NCBI GenBank assembly: GCA_002315255.1
Contig: DCGM01000016.1
Location: 1 to 10,853 of the forward strand
Direction: 5' to 3'
Length of the DNA: 10,853 nt
Source: Lachnospiraceae bacterium UBA1778
Lineage (GTDB): Bacteria > Bacillota > Clostridia > Lachnospirales > Lachnospiraceae
The notes below the pieces were generated by a model that was not told the DNA's origin, did not search any database, and saw only the letters and a program-made list of their open reading frames with translations. Made by a program: the position numbers and the translations under genes. Each line of letters starts with the position of its first letter. Within the stretch, counting starts at the first letter, position 1. Below are positions 6,014 to 10,853 of this stretch, piece by piece.

Positions 6014-7636
6014 ATGGAGTTAAAGAAACTGGTAGAATCAGGCCTCGGTACCGTCGGTATCGAATTCGGCTCTACGCGTATAAAAGCAGTATTAACCGAT
6101 GACAATTTTAACCCGGTAGCTTCCGGCGACTATGTCTGGGAGAACCAGCTTCAGGATGGTATCTGGACCTATCCTGAGGAGCAGTTCTTTGAAGGGCTGC
6201 AAGCCTGCTTCGCAGCGTTAAAGCGCGATGTACTGGAAAAGACCGGCGTGAAGCTTACGAAGCTTCGCGCACTCGGAATCTCCGGCATGATGCACGGCTA
6301 CCTCGCCTTTGATAAGGACGGGAAAATTCTCGTTCCGTTCCGCACCTGGCGGAACACGATCACAGGTGATGCGGCGAAGGAGCTTTCGGATCTGTTCCAT
6401 TTCAATGTTCCGCAGCGCTGGACCTGTTCGCATGTGCGTCAGGCTGTGTTAAACCGCGAGCCCCATTTAGCGGAACTAGCGACGGTCCACACGCTCGCAG
6501 GCTATATCCATTACCGCTTGACAGGAGAGCGCGTCGTCGGCACCGGCGAAGCGTCCGGAATCCTGCCGCTCAATGCGGAAACGCTTGATTATGATGATGA
6601 GATGATCAGCATCTTAGACCGCCTGAATGCGGCCTCCGGCTACAGCTTTAAGATGCGTGAGATCCTTCCGAAAGTCGTCAATGCAGGCGAATACGCAGGA
6701 CTCCTGACAGAAGAAGGCGCGCGCCTTTTAGACCCGACCGGAGCACTTCAGCCCGGCTGCATCGTAGCACCGCCGGAAGGTGATGCCGGCACCGGAATGG
6801 TGGCGACGAACTCCGTCCGGAAGCGCACCGGCAATGTATCCGCCGGCACCTCCGTATTCTCGATGGTTGTCCTCGAAAAGCCGCTCTCGGACTATTACGA
6901 GGAGATTGATATGGTCACGACGCCCGACGGCGCGCCGGTCGCGATGGTGCATTGCAATAACTGCACGTCGGACCTCAATGCGTATGTCGGCCTCTTCCGC
7001 GAATTCCTGACGACGCTCGGCCTTCCCGCCGACAACAGCGCGATCTATACCGCACTTTTCAATGCGGCGCTTTCAGGCGATAAGGATTGCGGCGGAGTCG
7101 TCTCCTTAAACTATGTTTCGAGCGAACCGGTCACGCATATCGCGGACGGCCGCCCGTTACTTACCCGTACGCAGGACGCAAAGATGACGCTCCCGAACTT
7201 TATGCGCGCGCAGCTTTACAGCGCGATCGCAGCCTTAAAGGCTGGCAATGACATCCTCTTAAAGAAAGAGAATGTGCCGGTAGACCGCCTCTTTGGCCAT
7301 GGCGGCTATTTTAAGACGAAAGGCGTCGGACAGCAGATTCTCGCGGACGCATTGAACGTGCCGGTCTCCGTCATGAAGACCGCCGGTGAAGGCGGCCCGT
7401 GGGGAATGGCAGTGCTCGCAGCGTATGCAGCTTACTGCGAGGAACAGAAAGCAAACGGAGAGAAGAGCGGAAAGATTGAAAAGCTTTCGCTCCCAGATTA
7501 CCTGGACAAGTGTGTCTTCGCCGGAAATTCCGGTGAAACGCTGAATCCGGACCCGGAGGGAGTTGAAGGATTTGATAGGTTCATGAAACGCTATCAAGCG
7601 TGCATGAATGCAGAGAAGGCGCTTACAGGGCTGTAA
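6014..7636 (+). CDS. FGGY-family carbohydrate kinase (probable ribulokinase or xylulokinase-like)
   Basis: This 540-residue cytosolic sugar kinase has the two actin-like ATPase domains of the FGGY family. The phosphate-1 loop is IEFGSTRIKAVL (16-27), followed by GISGMMHG (88-95) and the sugar-site segment TWRNT (111-115). EGDAGTGM (255-262) supplies the probable catalytic aspartate, Asp257. NVSAGTS (274-280) and GEGGPWGMAVLA near the C-terminus form the second nucleotide-binding lobe. Length is closer to ribulokinase (about 560) than to classical xylulokinase (about 490). The nearest sugar gene is araD at 10037, which acts on L-ribulose 5-phosphate, so phosphorylation of L-ribulose or a related ketopentose is a reasonable inference; the substrate cannot be read from the sequence. 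It ends inside its own terminator hairpin. Confidence 0.9.
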   Translation: MELKKLVESGLGTVGIEFGSTRIKAVLTDDNFNPVASGDYVWENQLQDGIWTYPEEQFFEGLQACFAALKRDVLEKTGVKLTKLRALGISGMMHGYLAFDKDGKILVPFRTWRNTITGDAAKELSDLFHFNVPQRWTCSHVRQAVLNREPHLAELATVHTLAGYIHYRLTGERVVGTGEASGILPLNAETLDYDDEMISILDRLNAASGYSFKMREILPKVVNAGEYAGLLTEEGARLLDPTGALQPGCIVAPPEGDAGTGMVATNSVRKRTGNVSAGTSVFSMVVLEKPLSDYYEEIDMVTTPDGAPVAMVHCNNCTSDLNAYVGLFREFLTTLGLPADNSAIYTALFNAALSGDKDCGGVVSLNYVSSEPVTHIADGRPLLTRTQDAKMTLPNFMRAQLYSAIAALKAGNDILLKKENVPVDRLFGHGGYFKTKGVGQQILADALNVPVSVMKTAGEGGPWGMAVLAAYAAYCEEQKANGEKSGKIEKLSLPDYLDKCVFAGNSGETLNPDPEGVEGFDRFMKRYQACMNAEKALTGL

Positions 7637-7653
7637 GCGCCTTCTCTTTTTTT
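7612..7653 (+). terminator. Intrinsic terminator overlapping the kinase stop codon
   Basis: Two perfectly complementary 17-base arms (7612-7628 and 7631-7647) surround GG, giving about 16 bp with a four-base GGGC loop. A run of seven T follows (7647-7653, the first being paired). The left arm is the last coding segment of the kinase, and the TAA stop (7634-7636) lies in the right arm. The opposite strand has no T run after the hairpin, so it works only for + strand transcripts. Confidence 0.93.
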
Positions 7654-7663
7654 GACAGGAGAG

Positions 7664-7705
7664 CTCCTCTGTCTGATGACAAATAAACTCCTCTATCTGA
7701 TGTCA
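7664..7705. repeat. Short 24-bp-spaced direct repeat between convergent genes
   Basis: CTCCTCTGTCTGATGACA (7664-7681) recurs with two changes at 7688-7705. A third, weaker echo (CTCTGTC, then TGATGACAGG) runs into the end of the ATP-grasp gene. Variants of TGACAGGA also recur at 7654, about 7700 and 7729. No open frame or known element is recognisable. Confidence 0.55.
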
Positions 7706-7713
7706 GGAAAACT

Positions 7714-7733
7714 CTGTCATTCCTTGATGACAG
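7714..7733 (-). terminator. Weak hairpin at the end of the ATP-grasp gene
   Basis: CTGTCAT (7714-7720) and ATGACAG (7727-7733) form a 7-bp stem with a six-base loop that includes the minus-strand stop codon. Downstream on the minus strand comes AGTTTTCC, a poor T run. It may be a weak terminator or simply part of the local short repeats. Confidence 0.25.
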
Positions 7734-8940
7734 GATAGATCAGATCGTCGAGATTTTGTATGACTTCATCCATCTCTTCCCGTGTTTCAAACTGATAAGC
7801 CAGCTTCGCGATCGGATAGTGGGCATGCTTAATATCATTGACGAAAGGCCACGTGTCTGACGTGAAGAATTTCCGGTGGCAGATCCGCTTTTCCAGGCTC
7901 GGATCGATAAAAAGATGGTCGATCTCACCTGAAACAAAGCTGAACAGGGTATGAGAGAGAATATATCGATGGGCTGGAGTCGAAGATAACAGGCTGTTAA
8001 AATAGCTCATATCCCCTAAAGAAGCAGTCAGCAGAAGGCGCGTCATATCGACGCCACAGCAAAGCTCGATATGGTCTACATTGCAGTTTCCGGGCTGACG
8101 CGGGTTGATTTCTACCATGAAAAATTCCCCCTCCGCGGTGAAAAAGCCCTCGGCATTGAAATGACCGAAAGAAGCGCCTGAAGATAAAATTACTTTGCGG
8201 ACAGCAGAATGGATACTTTCTAACTGCTGCTCGCTAAGATCGGCCGGATACACATCGTATACGGGGCGCAGGATATCATGATAGGTACGATAGCTGTCTC
8301 GCGCACCTTCAAAAAACACCTGTCCGTCTGCCAGAAAGGCTTCGATCTCAATGATCTTCAGGGTACTGTTTTCGATATATTCTTCAACACAGACTTCGCC
8401 GTTTCGCGAAAACTCGGCTGCCTTCTTAAAACTCTCCAAAAATCCGGTTTCATCATATGTCCTTACGATAGACTGCCCCTGAGAGGAGGAGTTCAGCATC
8501 GGCTTTACGATGATCGGAAAACGGAGTTTTTTGACCTTATCCGTGGCTTTCGCCGCATCTTTTTCACTGAAAGAATCCGGACAGAAGACTCCGGATTTTT
8601 TTTGAAGTTCCCGGAACGAAGCTTTATAAAGGATACTCCGGACACTGTCTTCTGAATTGCCTTTGTATCCCATGATTTCGGAAACCCGGGCGGCAGCGAT
8701 TACCGTGGGGTCGGTAAGCCCTAAAATCCCCGAAGCATTTTCTTTTTTACAGATGTCTGCCATGCTGTCCACATCAGACGCATCCACGAAGTAAACCGCA
8801 TCCGGATAATATTTCACCGGAAGATCTCGGCCGTTTGTGACGCACATGACGATCCTTATGTCCAATTCTTTGGCGCAGGCCAAAACCTTATCGACACGGG
8901 GCTCTGCCAGCTCACCGATGACCACTAATGTACTTTTCAT
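7717..8940 (-). CDS. ATP-grasp carboxylate-amine ligase, substrate unknown
   Basis: This 407-residue soluble protein has the order of an ATP-grasp ligase related to amino-acid ligases: an N-terminal Rossmann-like domain (about 1-100), an ATP-binding lysine in FPIIVKPMLNSSSQG (141-155, Lys146), VEEYIENS (185-192), HFNAEGF (260-266) and the metal-binding MVEINPRQPG (275-284; Glu277, Asn279), followed by CGVDMTRLLL (295-304). The family activates a carboxylate as acyl phosphate and joins it to an amine, often forming a dipeptide or amide. Its ATG shares one base with the TAA of the upstream PLP enzyme (TAATG on the minus strand), and AGGA lies just before it, so the two are translationally coupled and probably act in one pathway. 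The C-terminal 100 residues match no domain I can name. It runs convergently toward the sugar kinase. The product cannot be named from sequence. Confidence 0.9.
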   Translation of the reverse strand: MKSTLVVIGELAEPRVDKVLACAKELDIRIVMCVTNGRDLPVKYYPDAVYFVDASDVDSMADICKKENASGILGLTDPTVIAAARVSEIMGYKGNSEDSVRSILYKASFRELQKKSGVFCPDSFSEKDAAKATDKVKKLRFPIIVKPMLNSSSQGQSIVRTYDETGFLESFKKAAEFSRNGEVCVEEYIENSTLKIIEIEAFLADGQVFFEGARDSYRTYHDILRPVYDVYPADLSEQQLESIHSAVRKVILSSGASFGHFNAEGFFTAEGEFFMVEINPRQPGNCNVDHIELCCGVDMTRLLLTASLGDMSYFNSLLSSTPAHRYILSHTLFSFVSGEIDHLFIDPSLEKRICHRKFFTSDTWPFVNDIKHAHYPIAKLAYQFETREEMDEVIQNLDDLIYPVIKE

Positions 8941-9842
8941 TATAGTTCCTCATGATCCATTAACTCTTTTTCATAAGCCGCCGACGAATCGGCGCCGATC
9001 ACCACAAAGTTTTTTCCTGCGATGCGGTTTTCCCGGATGAAATCTTTCATTGCGCGGATACACATACCGGTGGAAAGCCCGACAGGGATTCCGGCGTTTA
9101 TCAGCTGTTTCGTTTCAAGGATCGTATCCTTGTCCCGGACCTGCACGCCCGGAACGCGGATTCCGTTTAGGTACGGAGAGGCCTTATGGTATCCCGGTCC
9201 GAAGGATAAAAAGGCTTCCGCTTTTTCGGACAATGACAGTCCCAAACTCCCATAAGGCTCGACGCCAATGCAAACGGTCGTTGGGCTACATTCCTTCATG
9301 CCGTCCATAATTCCGCGCAATGTGCAGCCTGTTCCGACCGCCACAAAACAATAATCTGCCTTTATTTCTTCCGCAATCTCATATGCAGTAGAGATATGTC
9401 CTTTAGCGGCAGCGGCGTTGTTATACTGATTCAGCCAAACATAATCTTTCGATGCGGACAGCTCTTCTGCATATTCAATTCTACGTTCTCTCGGGTCTTC
9501 ATTCTCTCCGCATTTCAGGACGAGCACCTCGGCGCCGCTTGATGTAAGCAGCCCGCGTTTGGACTCCGGGCAGTTTTCATCGACGATGAGAAGCGTTTTA
9601 TAACCCAATTCATGACCAAAATGCGCCAACGCGAGGCCGGTGTTTCCGGATGTGGATTCTACGATAGTTTTACCGGAAAGACTTCCGCCCTTTGACAGGT
9701 AATCTTTCAGCATTGCTTCCACGCATCGCGCTTTTGCACTGCCGGTAGGCAGCATATATTCGGCTTTTATGAAGAGGCGGTTGCTATCCGGCAAATAGCC
9801 GTCGCTCACGGCTATCAGTGGCGAGTTTGCATATGACTTCAT
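8940..9842 (-). CDS. PLP-dependent CysK-fold enzyme (cysteine synthase superfamily, fold type II)
   Basis: This 300-residue cytosolic enzyme has the cysteine synthase fold. The PLP Schiff-base lysine is probably Lys37 in PTGSAKAR (32-39). The substrate loop STSGNTG is at 63-69, an asparagine segment QYNNAAAAKGH at 139-149 and the phosphate-binding loop GTGCTLRG at 170-177. A C-terminal GADSSAAY supplies the serine expected to contact the pyridine nitrogen. Several sites depart from true cysteine synthase: PGGSVKDR is replaced by PTGSAKAR, and the phosphate loop has cysteine instead of glycine. Relatives with such changes (for example SbnA and DcsD) make unusual amino acids by beta-substitution on activated serine. 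The start is set by a perfect AAGGAGG (9850-9856) seven bases upstream. Coupling to the ATP-grasp gene suggests it supplies that enzyme's substrate; the reaction itself is unknown. Confidence 0.9.
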   Translation of the reverse strand: MKSYANSPLIAVSDGYLPDSNRLFIKAEYMLPTGSAKARCVEAMLKDYLSKGGSLSGKTIVESTSGNTGLALAHFGHELGYKTLLIVDENCPESKRGLLTSSGAEVLVLKCGENEDPRERRIEYAEELSASKDYVWLNQYNNAAAAKGHISTAYEIAEEIKADYCFVAVGTGCTLRGIMDGMKECSPTTVCIGVEPYGSLGLSLSEKAEAFLSFGPGYHKASPYLNGIRVPGVQVRDKDTILETKQLINAGIPVGLSTGMCIRAMKDFIRENRIAGKNFVVIGADSSAAYEKELMDHEEL

Positions 9843-9849
9843 TCCCGGG

Positions 9850-9856
9850 CCTCCTT
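9850..9856 (-). promoter_or_regulatory. Consensus ribosome binding site of the PLP enzyme gene
   Basis: On the minus strand AAGGAGG stands seven bases before the ATG, the strongest ribosome binding site in the window. It predicts efficient translation of the two-gene islet. Confidence 0.85.
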
Positions 9857-9879
9857 TCCATAATCGCTGCCTCTAATAA

Positions 9880-9896
9880 AGGTCTCGATCGGACCT
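9880..9896. promoter_or_regulatory. Inverted repeat in the leader of the PLP/ATP-grasp pair (candidate operator)
   Basis: AGGTC (9880-9884) and GACCT (9892-9896) flank TCGATCG, which itself contains the palindrome CGATCG. The dyad lies roughly 10-27 bases downstream of the expected start of the minus-strand transcript. A repressor site or a small RNA hairpin would both fit; no regulator gene is in the window. Confidence 0.35.
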
Positions 9897-9912
9897 CGCT
9901 ATTATCGGTTTT

Positions 9913-9941
9913 ATTTTATCCTTTTTGCCTCATTCTGTCAA
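9913..9941 (-). promoter_or_regulatory. Near-consensus sigma-A promoter for the PLP/ATP-grasp pair
   Basis: Read on the minus strand, a perfect -35 box TTGACA (9936-9941) is separated by 17 bases from TAAAAT (9913-9918), a one-mismatch -10 box. Transcription should start near 9906, giving a leader of about 65 nt. Confidence 0.85.
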
Positions 9942-9988
9942 AAAAAACTGTTCTTCCGAAAAAACTTCTTCTATAAATCACGGAACAA

Positions 9989-9997
9989 TGATAGAAT
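9989..9997 (+). promoter_or_regulatory. Extended -10 promoter of araD
   Basis: TGATAGAAT combines the TGn extension with a one-mismatch -10 box (9992-9997). The -35 region 17 bases upstream (TTCTAT, 9969-9974) is poor, as is common for extended -10 promoters. It sits back to back with the minus-strand promoter in the 194-nt divergent gap. Confidence 0.6.
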
Positions 9998-10036
9998 GTT
10001 ATGAGATGATTACATTTTCGCAATGAAAGGAAAAAT

Positions 10037-10741
10037 ATGCTGGAAGAGTTAAAAAAGCAGGTTTATGAAGCAAATATGGAGCTTGTGCGCCAAGGGCTCG
10101 TGATTTACACCTGGGGCAATGTTTCCGGTATCGACCGCGCCTCCGGCCTTATGGTAATCAAGCCGAGCGGCGTCGAGTATTCGGAATTGAAGCCGGAAGA
10201 CATGGTAGTCACAGACCTCGACGGAAAGGTGGTCGAAGGAAAACTGAAGCCGTCCAGCGATACGATGACGCATTGCGCACTCTATAAGGCGTATCCCGAG
10301 CTCGGCGGCGTCGTCCATACGCATTCTGTCTATGGCGTGACGTTCGCGCAGGCCGGCCTTCCGATTCCGGCGCTCGGCACCACGCATGCCGACTATTTCT
10401 ACGGCGATATCCCGTGCACGCGGAGCCTGACGGCGGAAGAGCTGGACGCAGGCTATGAATTGAACACCGGCAATGTGATTATCGAAACGCTCGGCGACCG
10501 CGACCCGCTTTCCTGTCCGGGAATCGTCGCGCGAAATCACGGACCGTTTGCCTGGGGAAAGACGCCTGCGGGGGCTGTTTATCACGCGGTCGTCTTAGAG
10601 AAAGTTGCCGAGATGGCCTATAAGACGATGACATTGAATCCTGATGTTTATCGCGCCCCCCAGTACCTCCTCGATAAGCATTATTTCCGGAAGCACGGCG
10701 CTAACGCGACGTACGGCCAAGGCCCGAACGAGGACCACTAA
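10037..10741 (+). CDS. araD: L-ribulose-5-phosphate 4-epimerase
   Basis: This 234-residue class II aldolase-family enzyme interconverts L-ribulose 5-phosphate and D-xylulose 5-phosphate, feeding pentoses into the pentose phosphate pathway. Length matches E. coli AraD (231). Visible motifs are TWGNVSGID (25-33), KPSGV (42-46), SSDTMTH (73-79), VVHTHSVYG (92-100), THADYF (116-121) and RNHGPFAWG (166-174). Metal ligands corresponding to E. coli His95, His97 and His171 are His94, His96 and His168. The catalytic Asp120 and Tyr229 equivalents are Asp119 and Tyr226 (in TYGQ). The start is supported by AAAGGA (10025-10030). All active-site residues are present, so it should be functional. Its natural partner, the FGGY kinase, lies 2.4 kb upstream beyond the minus-strand islet. 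Confidence 0.95.
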   Translation: MLEELKKQVYEANMELVRQGLVIYTWGNVSGIDRASGLMVIKPSGVEYSELKPEDMVVTDLDGKVVEGKLKPSSDTMTHCALYKAYPELGGVVHTHSVYGVTFAQAGLPIPALGTTHADYFYGDIPCTRSLTAEELDAGYELNTGNVIIETLGDRDPLSCPGIVARNHGPFAWGKTPAGAVYHAVVLEKVAEMAYKTMTLNPDVYRAPQYLLDKHYFRKHGANATYGQGPNEDH

Positions 10742-10750
10742 ATTTGCAAA

Positions 10751-10849
10751 CCGCCTGTGAAAAGGCTTTCGAGTGTATGAAGTGAGACCGGTCACGGTTC
10801 ACTATGCATCATCTTCGCTAGTCGCTCGTTTCCTACTCGCTGCAGGCGG
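10751..10849. repeat. Structured non-coding repeat after araD, right copy of the 16-bp inverted repeat
   Basis: CCGCCTG (10751-10757) and CAGGCGG (10843-10849) are exact inverted repeats bounding the segment. Inside are the 16-base match to the left edge of the window (10752-10767), a hairpin-forming stretch GTGAGACCGGTCACGG, and CGGTTCAC (10795-10802), also shared with the left edge. There is no T run suggesting a terminator and no open frame. It looks like a dispersed palindromic repeat, not a gene; the window ends four bases later. Confidence 0.5.
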
Positions 10850-10853
10850 CCTA

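Noticed and set aside
10742..10853. tRNA or intrinsic terminator after araD
   Set aside because: The inverted repeats do not form a cloverleaf, no T-loop GGTTCGAATCC-like segment is present, and no T run follows any stem.

Overview
The window most resembles chromosomal DNA of a Bacillota (Clostridia, probably Lachnospiraceae-like) bacterium of intermediate GC content. The grounds are strong AAGGAG-type ribosome binding sites, sigma-A type promoters (TTGACA/TATAAT), a hisS-aspS neighbourhood and a GTG start. The assignment is inferred from style and gene content; no marker gene fixes the genus.

Left block (about 81-7653, all + strand). A near-consensus promoter (81-109) and a structured leader precede five same-strand genes: an FAD-dependent dehydrogenase with a cysteine cluster (208-1575), a MurE-like Mur ligase (1703-3193), histidyl-tRNA synthetase hisS (3220-4476), a short archaeal-type aspartyl-tRNA synthetase (4647-5981) and an FGGY sugar kinase (6014-7636). 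Gaps are 127, 26, 170 and 32 nt. The only convincing terminator is the long hairpin that swallows the end of the kinase gene (7612-7653), so one long transcript is plausible. The two larger gaps hold unrelated tandem repeats: a 33-nt repeat between the dehydrogenase and the Mur ligase, and ten 11-nt units between hisS and aspS.

Middle block (7717-9842, - strand). Two genes whose stop and start codons overlap encode a CysK-fold PLP enzyme and an ATP-grasp ligase. They have their own near-consensus promoter and a perfect ribosome binding site. The pair points away from araD and runs convergently into the sugar kinase. Its sequence texture (fewer ACG/GCG/CCG codons) differs by eye from its neighbours, which suggests an inserted islet. 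The combination (PLP beta-substitution enzyme plus carboxylate-amine ligase) suggests a two-step route to an amino-acid-derived small molecule. The product is unknown, and this is the best candidate in the window for an undescribed system.

Right block (9989-10741, + strand). L-ribulose-5-phosphate 4-epimerase (araD) has its own extended -10 promoter. Together with the FGGY kinase it would make a ribulose to xylulose-5-phosphate step, and the islet lies between the two.

Both window edges are non-coding and carry the same 16-bp sequence in opposite orientation, plus a shared 8-bp word, probably parts of a dispersed repeat. No gene-free stretch exceeds 300 bases; 1-80 holds only the repeat copy and a G-rich tract with no gene that I can support. 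I saw no tRNA, rRNA, CRISPR or transposase.
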